A DNA stretch of 64,000 nt from Tetracentron sinense (lineage: Eukaryota; Streptophyta; Magnoliopsida; Trochodendrales; Trochodendraceae): the NCBI GenBank assembly GCA_015143295.1, contig CM026552.1:59886944-59950943 (forward strand). Direction: 5' to 3'. The notes below the pieces were generated by a model. The model was not told the origin of the DNA. It saw only the letters and a list, made by a program, of their open reading frames with translations, and did not search any database. Of this stretch, positions 34,201 to 45,956 are shown in pieces (the stretch's first letter is position 1; each line of letters starts with the position of its first letter). The translations under genes and the position numbers were made by a program.

Positions 34201-35850
34201 ATTAGTTTAGAATTAATTTGAATAAAAAAGCAACGAAACCAGCACAGTCCTCAGAGAAACGATACCCTTACTAGTACTATTCTACGAAACTATTAGTAAG
34301 AATGAATAATTTAAGATTGACTGATGATCAGTACTATTCCTCAATCCAAGGTTCCGGAGCACAAATATCAAAACCTCTTAAACCTGCCGATATTAAAAGT
34401 ACAACTCAGCAAACGAAAGCTTAGTGTATACAAAGTATAGCTAACAATATCATAACATATGCTCATGGTCATGCTAAACATATCTTACAGTTCATGTGCA
34501 TAAACATGTAAACATAACATCATTCATTCATGACATGTTGAGACTCGTGACTTGTGTAGACATGTAAGACTTGTGCGTGTTCATGTAATCATGTGTATCA
34601 ATGCATGTAAGATGATTTCACAACGCCTGTAACATGAAAATCTCCAATGACATGTAACATGATAATTCCTCATGGTCTGTAAAATGAAAGTTCCCAATGA
34701 CATATAAGCATGACAATGCTTGTGATCACGAGACATGTACTTGTAATACCTATCATGCGGTGCAACATGTGCTTGAGTGTCATGGTCAACATTTATCTAG
34801 ATTATCCCTTAGATTTCGATATCAAACCATCGAAACTCCACCAAAGCCACACATATAACGATAGTTAGAGAATTTGAGGTCATTAATATCATTCTCTAAG
34901 TATTATCATATCCGAAATTTAACTAACCATAAATGTATAATTACATATAATTTACATGAAGATCATACAAGGATACTTTAGCATACATAAAATAGAATCA
35001 CAATTATAGTCACACAATTTCCAGATTTAACCATCATTCATCCAACTCCCTTCCTCCATGTTCATACATATAACCATCCTCATAAATCATCTCTTCCATC
35101 AAGTTCAATCATATATGTATGAATTTCCAGAAAACTAATATAATATTATGCATCAAACATCAATATAATCCTCAAATCACCATCATAAAATCAATGACAT
35201 ATCGATTCTCATATCTCTTATTCTACTCACAATCATTAATATACAATCCTCTTGAAATCATGCAAACCCTACCCTTAACATAATCACGAGAACGTGTAAG
35301 CATCAAATCTAATCTTAGAATACTTATCTTATAGATCTTATTAGTTTTAAATAGTGTATAGTAAATTCTTTGATCGTTTTCCTAAGATCGTTCGATTGAG
35401 AATGACATTGGATGTGATCTCCAAGCTTTTCTTTCATTTTTTTTTCAAAAATCTCTTAAAAAACGTAGGCTGAACTCTCTCTGGGATTTCTAAAACCCTT
35501 CAAATGTTAGAAACCCTAAAATCCTTGAGTTTAAGGTTTTTTTTTATTGGCTTAGGAGTCCTTAGAGACTTTAAATTTTCGGATTTTCGGATTTAGAAAT
35601 TGTTTTATGGGCAAAACACTTAAGGGTGGTTGATCGGATGTGGTAGGCCGACCAATCGACCGAATGTGCTTTGGAGGCTACTGTTTTGTGCCTCTCACAC
35701 TTTTTTTCACCAGACAGTTGACCGGATGGTTTGGGCGGTCGACCGACTTGCCCTGCAGTTATTCGTTTTGCTACTTTTCTTATTCCTAATCCTTGGTTAT
35801 TAATCTTACATCATTAATGAACATGGTTAGAGATTTACATGCAAATTTTT
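31215..35850. repeat. Mosaic of non-coding LTR retrotransposon fragments
   Basis: About 31215-32150 is a minus-oriented LTR starting TGTGACACCCCGAACC. About 32157-33010 and 33015-34280 open with the same segment (YGCTAAWTGTTATACAT through GGTTCAT) and are plus-oriented copies of one non-coding family; the first also contains an LTR-like tail (GGGGTTTGGGGGTCGTTATA, about 32922). About 34330-35850 resembles the minus-oriented Gypsy-2 LTR (CCGGAGCACAAATATCAAAA, about 34356). No open frame of interest is present. Junctions are approximate. Confidence 0.5.
33250..33277 (+). repeat. 11-bp perfect stem built on CGATCGAT
   Basis: ATCGATCGCCC (33250-33260) and GGGCGATCGAT (33267-33277) pair perfectly around AAAGGG. 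It lies inside the second non-coding repeat copy and echoes the CGATCG-type palindromes of the Gypsy LTRs to the right. The first copy has ACGATCGATCGT near 32379. Confidence 0.65.
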
Positions 35851-37933
35851 TGACACAAAATCAATGTTTTTATTTAATTCATACCGGATTCAATACATGG
35901 AAAACATAATAAGCTCGAGCTAATTATGAAAAACATAACATATGCTGAAATTTCACTATTTTGACTCGAGCTAAAATTTCTAGCTCGTGCCAACCCTTCT
36001 CACTTGTGCGAATACCAACTCGCTTGAGCTCACTACCAACCCGGGAGTAAATGAGTTTATTGTGTGTGAAATAATAAGCTCCTAGCTTGAGTGAGATACG
36101 ATAGATTTGAGGAAAAACCCTAGTTCTCCCTGTTTTCCAATCCCAATTCAAAGGTTTAGAATTATATTTGTTCAATACAACATACTAACACATGAATAAC
36201 ATAAATAAACACAATGAATGTATTAGATACTAAAATAGAGTATTCACTTGCCTCTTATCTAGGTTTTATAATGTTTTGAGATGAATCAAAAGAAATCAAT
36301 CGCCTCGTTAGATTGAACTACATACCAAGCAAAACTCGAACCTCCAACTATGGATTGTCTCCACCAAATGCAGTAGCCAACCACTCTCCTCTCTTCTCCT
36401 TTTGCACGTTCTCTTCTCTTGTTTAGCTTTTTTAGTTTTTGTCTCATTAGGTTTTACTCTATGCTTTTATACTAATCCCAAGCTACTATATTACAAGATT
36501 GCCATTACTAAACGGTGTTTGGTTTTAAGCCCTGTTTAAAACCAGTTTTTGAGTTATCATCGATTTAAGTTATTCTAACATCGACTTAGATATTTAACTA
36601 CTATGGACAAATGCCCACAAGAAAATTTCTGAAATACCCCTACAAATATAATTAATTAATCAGGGTCACTACATTTACCATATTATAATTCCCTCAATTT
36701 TGGATATTGAACCTGATTTTAATCAGAAAAAGGATTTGGCCACTGTGATTTCAGCTAGGCTTGTATGCACCATTGATCACATCTTAATTTATGTTTTAAT
36801 TTGATATGGTATGATTCACTTCTTAATGAATGTTTCAAGTTCTAAAATGTAATATCCAAAGGTTTTTATTATATTTTAAAATCATATATGGGCCTTGGTA
36901 ATATTTTTAAGGCTGGTATAAGATACCTATAGTTATAGGATGGTTATCAAAATAGACTCCCCGGTCAGGTCATTTTGAATCAAATTCTCATGTTTTTACA
37001 GTAATTTCTCCCTTTACTTTAGAGTAAGTGGAAAGAAATAGGACTGATTTGGACTCTTAGAGGCCAAGTTATGGCCATATAAGTTTTGACTGGTAACTTA
37101 GTATAGTGTGTTGAGAACCACAGAATCATGATTGTAGCTGGCGCTATTTAGATCGATGACAAATACTATTTCTTCTATTTTGCATAAAGTCACTAATGTA
37201 AACGGTGACAACTACAGTTTTCGTTTGACTCCGTATTGGCACTATTAACATTACCAACATGCTATTGGTTAGGATGATGGCATGTTAATTAGCAACAATG
37301 AAAAAAAATGTTAGCAATAGTGCAACACTGAGATTACTACCAACATGGTGTTGGATTTATTTTAAATTTGTGATTCAAATTTTAATGTCTTTTAAATCTT
37401 TAAATTTGTAACTGTTTTTTATTTTAATGACTTTTATTTTATGTAACTCATTTCATTAGTGGGATGTTCTTTTCATCTTTTATCTTTTATATTTTGAGTT
37501 GAGTGTCATATCAGAAGTTCATTGGTGAGTCTAATTTACGAGTGCACGCTATTAGACCGCGACTGTTGAATCCTAGAGATCCGTCGCCATAACCTATTTG
37601 CATCAAGGGAGATACTCCAAGGGGGGCGAAATCGGTCTTAAGGATAACGATTTTAGTATCATGCCTCAGTCGAATTTCTAATCGATAAGTTTCTCTATTT
37701 CTTATATTTTTCTGGATTTTGTTAAATTGATATTGACAAAATGCTTTTGTCTTATATGTAATCTTAAAGTTATATTTTCATATTTGTTAGCATGTTCAAT
37801 AATTTCTAATTTTTAAAACAAATGGCATTGTCCTCTTTAGAATTCTCATCTCGATTCCGGACAAGAAGTCCTTTTTCTAGTATTTTTTACCTACTTCGAA
37901 CTTTTCAAACATAGTCTTAATCGCTTAGCAACT
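35851..37933. other. Intergenic DNA, nothing recognisable
   Basis: AT-rich sequence without a supported gene. GCTCGAGCTAATT-like text near 35910-36080 and a TTAGACCGCGACTGTTGAAT segment near 37552 look transposon-derived, but no ends or motifs could be fixed. Confidence 0.4.
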
Positions 37934-37938
37934 TAGTT

Positions 37939-38844
37939 ATGCCGCGACCCAAAACCCACCCTAGGAGTTAGAGTGAATCTTGGACGACTTGTCGTGACCC
38001 ACATGACCTGCTTGACAAACCATCCTGCAAAACACACTGAACACATACAAAAGATGACAAAATAGCGGAAGCATACACTAACATAGCACAGCGGAAGTCT
38101 AACAAAACCTCTATGTATATACATGTAATCCAAGTTTTGTACAAAAGGGGAATCAAAATGAAGAAGGTGCGGACATGCCCACCAAAATACATGGGTATAA
38201 ATCTCTCATGCTCACCCACAAACACCTAGAATTTACCACCTAACAATAGCCCTCTACGTGAGGCTCCTCCGTAGGGACCTCCTCGATGTACTCCTCCTCC
38301 ACCCATGGGCCAGGAGCACAAATGTCAAAAGGAGCAGCCGCTCCACTATCACCTACCGACCTGAGACGTACGGCCGAGTATGGAATACTCAACGGGTACC
38401 AAATACTAACCAACAGGTATAGCATAATAATAACTAAATAAAACAGGAAGCAATTCATATAATTGACAGGAAAGTAAACAGTTTATATTTAATGCTTGCA
38501 TCACATCAAAGACGGAAAAACTCTTGAAATCATCGTGTGCTTGACTTGACTCAAAATACTCTTTTCGTGCTTGAAAAACTTGTCTGTCTTGCTTATTTTA
38601 TCGGGTCATGCTTGTCTTGTCATGCGTGTCATGTCATGTTCTTGCTTGTACTCATGCTTGCTTGCTTGGAGTCATGTAACTTGTGAGATGTACTTGTGAG
38701 GGAGGGGAGACCCCTCTTTTCAATGAGATGCACTTGCAAGGGAAGGGAGACCCCTTTTATGCATAGTGTAATAAAGTAAACATGCATTCTTCTTGTTCTT
38801 TGTTCTTGTCAAAAGCGAGGCAAAACATATCTTAAGATATGTCC
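37939..38844 (-). repeat. Gypsy-2 3' LTR, terminal half
   Basis: The plus strand starts TGCCGCGACCCAAAACCCAC, the reverse complement of the Gypsy-1 LTR end, with one substitution in TGTCGCGACC. It is interrupted at TGTCC (38840-38844) by Gypsy-1 and resumes at 50249. Confidence 0.85.
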
Positions 38845-39055
38845 TGTAGAGCCCCAGACTTTTTCATGCTTAATACATGACACTTTCGTTGTCATTTTGC
38901 CTTTAAAGAGTTATAATTAATAAATAAGAAAGAAATTGAAAATTATGAAACGTTAGAAATGTTCCTTTTTGAAGTACGAACCCAACGCAAGTTGAATCGT
39001 CAAAATCAGACGAACGAGTCAAAAGATATGGCCAAAACAGTCTGGACCTGTAGGC

Positions 39056-39127
39056 AAGGACGTAGCTCGGTTACGCGCTAAGGACGTAGCTCGGTTATGC
39101 GCTAAGGACGTAACTCGGTTATGCGCT
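39056..39127 (+). repeat. 24-bp tandem array in the Gypsy-1 5' LTR U3
   Basis: Three units at 39056-39079, 39080-39103 and 39104-39127 plus a partial unit, each containing GACGTAGCTCGGTTATGCGC or a close variant. The 3' LTR has one unit plus the partial. Confidence 0.9.
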
Positions 39128-39403
39128 AAGGACGTACTCTGATAACGTATACGTTATGCATCTGTTGTGCAACAGACAACGGGTACGTCGTGCAGCTCAC
39201 CACGGGTACGTTGTACAGCACCATGGGCACGCTGTACATAAGACAACGGACAACGTGGTTGATACTATTCACAACGGACAACGTGTTTGGCACTATTCAC
39301 AACGGACAACGTGTTCAGCACTGTCCACAACGGACAACATGTTTGGCACTGTTCACAGCTCAACGAGCTCAGCACTATGCACAACACAACGGACAACGGG
39401 TTC

Positions 39404-39503
39404 GGCACCCTTCACAGCACCACGAGTCGGCACTGTTCACAGCACCACGAGTCGGCACTGTTCACAGCACCACGAGTCGGCACTGTTCACAGCACAACGA
39501 GTT
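39404..39503 (+). repeat. 25-bp tandem array in the Gypsy-1 5' LTR U3
   Basis: Four units built on GGCACTGTTCACAGCACCAC plus GAGTC. The matching array in the 3' LTR (48281-48430) has six units, so number changed after insertion. A looser 27-28 bp array with CAACGGACAACGTG precedes it. Confidence 0.9.
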
Positions 39504-41356
39504 CGACACTCGTGTTTTTACAGAAATTTAGTAAGGGTGTTATGGTCTTTTGTCAGTTCACTCTTACCTTAAGAGTTTAACTCGAGCCTTTAGGGCTCAT
39601 TCTCAACACTTAGAGAGTTTGAGAGAATAGGAGAAGGGGAGAAGGCGATTCCAGCCTAGGGTTTCCATTTTGGAGAGAAATCAAAGGGTTTGAAATCCTA
39701 GATCAACCTCAAGCCCGTTTTCTTCAAGATTTCGGTTCAGGCATTGTGGAGCTCGCGATCCAAGCTAGGGCAGCAACTCACAGTCATTTGGAAAGAGGGT
39801 TTCTTCCTCATTTCTTCGAGGTCGGTACTTCTTACTACCCTCCTAGTTATAGTTCCTCTTTCCCCTTCTTTTCTTTTGATTTCCTTTCATTTACACATGT
39901 GCTATGAGATGGATGAATGGTGAATGGTGAATGGTGAATGGTGAATGGTGAATGGTGATGGAATGGGCGATTGGATGCCAATGGTTGTGTGTGATGAACA
40001 AATGGGGAAGGGCATTGTTCCAATAATGAACATACATGTATGATTTGAGTAAAAAAAAAAACCCATCTAGAAAAGCATGTTGTAGGGTAAATCCATAATG
40101 AACATACCATGTTTGATGAAATGCCAAGGTGAATAAAGTAAGCTGTAAATTCGCAAGTGCATGCCTAATGAATTCTGAATATTGCTAGGGCCTATGATAG
40201 TGTGTTTCCTGCTTTCCCATAATGTTATGAATATTACATTACTCAATCTTTGATGCTATATGTGTTGTGAAATTACCCAAATGTCATCTTTAAATTTGAA
40301 TGCAAGTATGTACACGGTTCCCACGAGCACGGCATGCATGACATGATTTATCGAGGTTTTCAAGAACATGGTTAGAGGTGGGACATATCCTACGATATGT
40401 TTTACCTCGCTTTTCACAAGAAGACAAGAACCAACATTCCACGAGGGGTCTCCCCTCACTCACAAGTACATATCATGAAGAAGGGTCTCCCTTCCCTCGC
40501 AAGTACATACATATCATAAAGAAGGGTCTCTCTTCCCTCGCAAGTGCATTGCATAAAGAAGGGTCTCCCTTCCCTCTCAAGGCATCTCCCAAGGCATCTC
40601 ACAAGTGCATCTCACTAGTGCATCTCACAAGTTACATGATCACAAGCAAGCATACATGACATGACACGACATACAAGAATCAAGCTAGATAGACAAGACA
40701 AGCTTTCAAGTACGAAAAGATATTTCAAGTCAAGTCAAATGCACGATGTTTTCAAGAGGATTTATCGGCTTTCTACGAAATACAAGCATGATTATAAATT
40801 GCTTTACTTCCTTGTATGATATGAATTGTTTCCTTTTGACATATATGAATTGCTCCTGATCATGTATTGCCATTTCTATGCTATAATTGTTGGTTAGTAT
40901 TTAGTACCCGCTGAGTATTCCATGCTCAACCGTACTTCTTATGTCGGCAGGTTCTGAGGGAGCTGCTGCTCCATTTGATGTTTGTGCTCCTGGTCCATGG
41001 GTGGAAGAGGAGTTCGTCGAGGAGCCTTTGGAGGAACCTCCCGTAGAGGGTTATCAGTAGGTGGCGATTAGATTCTGAGTGGATTAGCTGTGGGTGAGAG
41101 GAGAGTCAGGCTTATGTATTCTAGCGGGCATGTCCGCACTTTCTTTTGATTTCTTTTTGTATAAACTTGGATTGCTTATGTATATACATAGAGGTTTGGT
41201 AGACTTCCGCTATACCATGTTAGAGTATGTTTCCGCTGTTTTGTCCTCTATTGTATATGCTCTGTGGGTTTTGCAGGTTGGTTTGTCAAGCAAGTCATGA
41301 TTTGTCGTCTAAAGTTCACTCTAACTCCTAGGGTGGGTTTTGGGTCGCGACAGAAG

Positions 41357-41368
41357 TGGTATCAAAGC
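41357..41368 (+). promoter_or_regulatory. Primer-binding site of Gypsy-1
   Basis: TGGTATCAAAGC, 4 nt after the LTR end, the initiator-tRNA-Met type with the same G-to-A variant as Copia-1. Confidence 0.85.
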
Positions 41369-41713
41369 TTAGGCTTTAGGTCTCTAGGGTCACTTAGAAT
41401 CTTATACCACGGCTTGACAAGAGCATATGTCAGGAAACAAGTTAGGAAGAAAGTAAGTCGGAAGAGAGTCTTGATCCAAGTGTAAGACTAGACTTTAGCC
41501 TTAATCTAAAATGGTTGCTTTAACCAAGTACGGGTCCTAGGTACGCTAGAACACTAAAGTATGAGTATAATGTGATGAATACTCTGATGACTTGATGTGA
41601 TGTATATTAGTATTATACAACTAATATAAATTGAATTATTGTGAAATGGCATTGAAATAAACTATGGTTTCAAGTGAGACTCATGTGGTGCTATTGTTCT
41701 CAGGACTTTAGTC

Positions 41714-42976
41714 ATGAGGCGGGGCACACGGGGTCGTGGACCACATACCAGAGCTTCCTCTTCTTCACGGGATGAGGATGAGCAGCCGGACCTCTCTCAG
41801 GTCTTAGGCTCCATAGCTGAGACACTCGCCATACTGGCGGCTCGGCAAGCTATACCATCGTCGGCGGCACCTACTCCACCGCCCGCAGCTCCAGTACATC
41901 GTACCTCTGGAGTTGAGGCATTCAGGAGATTGAGGCCTCCACCATTCCATGGGAGTGTGGACCCTCTTGCTGCGGAGGCATGGATCCTTCAGATGGAGAA
42001 GATCTTTGCGGTCCTCTCGCCTACAGAGGAGGAGAGAGTAGCATGGGCAGCTTTCATGCTAGAGAGTGAAGCCCACCATTGGTGGTTGTCCGCATTGAGG
42101 ATGCGAGATCTGACCATGCAGGGTCTACCTTGGACTTGGGAGGAGTTCAAGGATACTTTTTACAAAAAGTATTTTCCGATTGGAGCACGGGAAAAGAAAG
42201 AGAGAGAATTCATCAACCCTGAACAAGGTTTGATGTCGGTGGCACAATACGAGGCCAAGTTCTCGGAGTTGTCGAGATTTGCGCCTCATATGGTTGCTAC
42301 TGAGGCAATGAAGGCGAGAAGATTTGAGCAAGGGCTCAAGGATGTGATTATGGAGAAGGTTTCCGTTTTCAGGCATGCTACCTACCCTGAGGTAGTAGAC
42401 AAGGCCTTATTGGTCGAGGCCAATTCAGAGACAGTGTCCAAGAAGAGGGAGTTGGCGAGAGGCCAATCCAGTGGTCCAACACCTCTAGAGAGGCGGGCCC
42501 GGACTGGTCCTTATCAGTATGCGTGGTCAGCACCACCGATGAGGCCATCTTATGCGCCTCCAGCTCCCCGGCAGTATGTGCCTCAGGCGCCGAGACCTCA
42601 GGCTCTTCCAGCCCCACGGCCTGTTGCACCTCAGACGTTGAGGTATGCTCCACCTCCGGCCCCTCCGGCTTATGCACACGAGGTCTGCACTTCATGCGGC
42701 CGAAGGCACCCGGCAGGGGATTGCCGAAGGGCATCGGGTGGATGTTTTCATTATGGTCGCCAGGGCCATATGATCAGGGATTACCCCAGTCGGCATTTAC
42801 CAGGCCAGTCTCAGGGGATTAGTCCACCAGCACGCCCAGCAGGATCATACCAGGCGTCATCTCAGACTACCCGGTCTACGCCTCAGTCGCGCCAGGCAAA
42901 CCAGGGGCAAGTTTTTGCCTTGACAGAGGGTGATGCACTTGCATCTGACGATGTAGTGCAAGGTACGCAGTTGTAG
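41714..42976 (+). CDS. Gypsy-1 Gag (intact open frame, unspliced form)
   Basis: A 420-residue retrotransposon capsid protein. The start codon ATG (41714) follows the leader directly. An Arg-rich N-terminus and Pro/Ala-rich stretch (45-65) are followed by the retrotransposon gag domain (about 75-215, with PPFHGSVDPLAAEAW), a Pro-rich linker (250-322), CTSCGRRHPAGDC (325-337), and a zinc-knuckle relic at 344-357 where the second Cys and last Cys are Tyr. The last four codons after residue 416 lie in the intron described next; reading through stops at 42976. Splicing at 42962 instead joins the frame to pol. Other than the altered knuckle the frame is undamaged. Confidence 0.88.
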   Translation: MRRGTRGRGPHTRASSSSRDEDEQPDLSQVLGSIAETLAILAARQAIPSSAAPTPPPAAPVHRTSGVEAFRRLRPPPFHGSVDPLAAEAWILQMEKIFAVLSPTEEERVAWAAFMLESEAHHWWLSALRMRDLTMQGLPWTWEEFKDTFYKKYFPIGAREKKEREFINPEQGLMSVAQYEAKFSELSRFAPHMVATEAMKARRFEQGLKDVIMEKVSVFRHATYPEVVDKALLVEANSETVSKKRELARGQSSGPTPLERRARTGPYQYAWSAPPMRPSYAPPAPRQYVPQAPRPQALPAPRPVAPQTLRYAPPPAPPAYAHEVCTSCGRRHPAGDCRRASGGCFHYGRQGHMIRDYPSRHLPGQSQGISPPARPAGSYQASSQTTRSTPQSRQANQGQVFALTEGDALASDDVVQGTQL

Positions 42977-43112
42977 CTCATTTAATTATCCGTGAATTAA
43001 ACTGTTAAGTATTAATTGATTGTGTACGTACTTGGCATGTTATATATGTATATATATACCTACATGTATACACTGTTGATGCACGGATTAACTCCGCTAG
43101 TTAAAATTTCAG
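42963..43112 (+). other. Spliceosomal intron between gag and pol of Gypsy-1 (150 bp)
   Basis: The donor is CAAG|GTACGC and the acceptor AATTTCAG|GAACCC. The interior is AT-rich with TATATATAT. Removing it restores the usual family text leading into the protease ([13 protein letters not shown]). Leaving it in stops Gag four codons past the donor. The same borders occur in Gypsy-3 (62791-62644). Confidence 0.75.
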
Positions 43113-44727
43113 GAACCCTACTAGTCAATGAGTATTTGGCTCGAGTGTTGATTGATACCGGGTCTACTCATTCGTTTGTCTCGCCGAGTTTTGCAGAAGG
43201 CTTTTCTGTAGAACCAAGTCAGCTAGAACCGGAGTTAGCCATTTCGACTCCTCTTGGCAAAACAGTATTGACAGATAAAGTGTATAGAAATAGTGTGGTC
43301 CAAGTTGGAAGCCACGAGTTGGCGGTTGATCTCATCGTCCTTGAATTCCAAGACTTTGATGTTATATTGGGAATGGATTGGTTAGCAGCACATCATGGGC
43401 ATGTAGCTTGCTTTGAGAAAATGGTACTCTTCAAGCCAGTAGAAGGAAAACCATTCCACTTTCGCGGGTTGAAAAGCAGATCTATTGCTCGTTTTGCGGC
43501 GTTGAGCTTAGCTAACCCCGAGGCAAAGGACTCATCGACTATTCCGGTTGTGAGTGAGTTCCTGGATGTATTTCCAGAAGAGTTGCCAGGATTGCCTCCA
43601 GACAGGGAGATTGAGTTTATGATCGAGCTTGCACCAGGGACAGCTCCTGTTTTCAGGGCTCCGTATAGAATGGCCCCTATTAAACTCAAAGAGTTAAAGA
43701 CTCAGTTGGAAGAATTACAAAGCCTTGGCTTCATTCGACCAAGTGTCTCACCGTGGGGTGCCCCGGTGTTGTTTGTTAAGAAGAAAGATGGCTCGATGCG
43801 GATGTGCGTCGATTACAGGCAATTGAACAAAGTCACTATAAAGAATAGGTATCCCTTGCCTAGGATTGATGACTTGTTCGATCAGTTGAAGGGAGCGAGA
43901 TTTTTCTCGAAGATAGACCTTCGATCGGGTTATCATCAATTGAAGATTAAGGTGGAAGATGTTCCCAAAACTGCTTTCAGGACTCGGTATAGACACTACG
44001 AGTTCTTGGTGATGCCTTTTGGACTCACGAACGCGCCGGCAACCTTTATGGATTTGATGAACCGGGTGTTCCGGCCATATCTTGATAGGTGCGTGATTGT
44101 ATTTGTTGATGACATTTTGGTCTATTCCCAGACAAGGGAAGATCACACACGCGACCTATGCCTTGCTTTGGGAATGCTAAGAGAGCACAAGCTATACGCC
44201 AAACTTAGCAAGTGTGAGTTTTGGTTGGAAGAGGTGGCATTCTTAGGCCACGTTGTTTCTGCAGAAGGTATCTCGGTAGATCCGAAGAAGATCGAAGCAG
44301 TTATGAGTTGGGCGAGGCCCAAGAGTGTTACTGAGATACGTAGTTTTCTTAGATTGGCAGGCTACTACAGGAGATTCGTAGAGGGTTTCTCTAGCCTTGC
44401 AGCACCACTCACTTACCTGACAAGGAAGAACGTCAAGTTTGTATGGAGTGATAAGTGCGAGATCAGTTTCACGGAACTGAAGAAGAGGCTTACTACAGCC
44501 CCGGTCCTTACTGTGCCATCTGGACCTTATGGGTATGAGATGTATAGTGATGCCTCACACGTTGGACTTGGGTGTGTACTCATGCAGCACAAGAAAGTCA
44601 TTGCCTATGCATCAAGGCAGTTGAAGGAGCACGAGAAGAATTATCCCACGCACGACTTGGAGCTTGCGGCGGTCGTGTTTGCACTTAAGATTTGGCGTCA
44701 TTACCTTTATGGGGTGGAGTTCTATGT

Positions 44728-45956
44728 TGAGATTTATCCAGATCAATGATCTCTAAGACCTAGAGGGGGGGTGAATAGGTCTATCTAATAAATTCTAACC
44801 AATTTTAATTTTTCAATTAATATGTTTAGAAATCAATGAATAATTCAATCAGACAATCCACACATATCAAACACAGAAGATTTTTACGTGGAAAACCCTA
44901 ACGGGAAAAAACCACGGGACCTTGTCCAGCAATAAACTTCACTATGAAAAGATATCAAGTACAAGACAAGACCTTACCAAAACAGAAACGACGTTCCTAG
45001 GTATAGACTCTTACTCTTGATTTCCACGAACCAGCAGGTTCGATCTCCGCCTTAGCAGCTTCGGTTCCACACCGACCAAATCTTTTCAAGCGACTTCAAA
45101 TCCACGATCACACACGATCGATCTCCTTCCACGAAGGCTCCGGATCAAACACCGGACACACACACAAGGTGTAGGGTTGTGAATCAATTTAGTAAATTTC
45201 AAACCCTAGAGGGATCTCATACAGATCTGAGATCACACAATGCAAGATCAAAGATTTAGATCTATACTTGCATTCTCTAGGATCTAAGAAAGAGGAGGGA
45301 TCAACAAAGATCTAATAAAAGCAATAAGAAAAATCCTAGAAGAGTTTCTCAGACCTCTACTCTTTCAAAAATATTAAAGACACAAATTAGGTCTCTCAAA
45401 AGTTGTTTATATAGGGTTAAAACAAAGACTCCAGAAAAAGAAAAATTCTTTTTACGGGGACCGATCGATCGGTGCTCACTACCGATCGCTCGGTTCAAAA
45501 CGGATCGATCGGTTGTAATGACCGATCGCTCGGTTATAAATCATCTCTCTGGAAAATTTCCCCATACAAAAATTTGGTCCAGTCGATAGCCACCGATCGC
45601 TCGGTAGGCCACCGATCGATTTGTCGCAATACCGAGCGATCGGTTAAGACAGAATTTTTGCCAAAACCATTTTCATTTTATTTTTATTTGATTCAACTAA
45701 GATCAAATAACTTTGGTAGGCTTAAAACTATCCTCCTAGGTATTTTTAGGGTTATCTAAGTCAAATCCAACCTAGGTAGGGTCTCTAAGTCCATTACCTG
45801 TCTAGATCCGGAGTAGAAGCTTTTTCCTTCACTTTCTTCAATCTTCTTTAAGCTTTAGCTCTTCTCTTCTGACAAGTTAAACATGACTCGACGACTCAAC
45901 TCAACTGACCTATCTAATGATCACGGAATTTTCCAACACCTATTTAGGGATTTACA
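44728..45956 (+). mobile_element. Solo LTR (Copia-like family) inside Gypsy-1 pol
   Basis: 1,229 bp starting TGAGATTTATCC and ending GGGATTTACA, flanked by the perfect 5-bp duplication TATGT (44723-44727 and 45957-45961). Removing it and one duplication rejoins the RNase H reading frame. It carries CTAGAGGGGGGGTGAATAGG (about 44761) and ACGTGGAAAACCC (about 44886), phrases common in plant Copia LTRs. No internal domain remains, so it arose by LTR-LTR recombination. Orientation is uncertain. Confidence 0.88.
45460..45644 (+). promoter_or_regulatory. Cluster of ACCGATCG palindromes in the solo LTR
   Basis: Seven copies of ACCGATCGATCGGT or the half-shifted ACCGATCGCTCGGT and its complement, e.g. 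45460-45473, 45481-45494, 45521-45534, 45592-45605, 45631-45644. Flanking text CTCTGGAAAATTTCCCCATA matches the cluster in Gypsy-3. Confidence 0.85.

Larger units (their letters stand above)
38845..41352 (+). repeat. 5' LTR of Gypsy-1 (2.5 kb)
   Basis: Starts TGTAGAGCCCC and ends GGGTCGCGACA. It contains three 24-bp units (39056-39127), a 27-28 bp degenerate array (about 39240-39400), 25-bp units (39404-39503), and a GAATGGT array (about 39915-39955). Open frames over the arrays in all three phases reflect stop-poor repeats and are not genes. Confidence 0.93.

Noticed and set aside
35505..35560. TTTTTTTTTATTGG that looks like a reverse LINE tail
   Set aside because: No convincing target duplication on either side.
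39156..39580. Overlapping open frames of 97-138 codons in all three phases
   Set aside because: They lie over tandem repeats of the LTR, recur at 48033-48507 in the other LTR, and have no domain; low stop density comes from repeat composition.
38700..40640. Regular 40-bp spaced GAGATGCACTTG / CACAAGTACAT repeats considered as a CRISPR-like array
   Set aside because: Units are contiguous degenerate LTR repeats without unique spacers, in a plant retrotransposon LTR.
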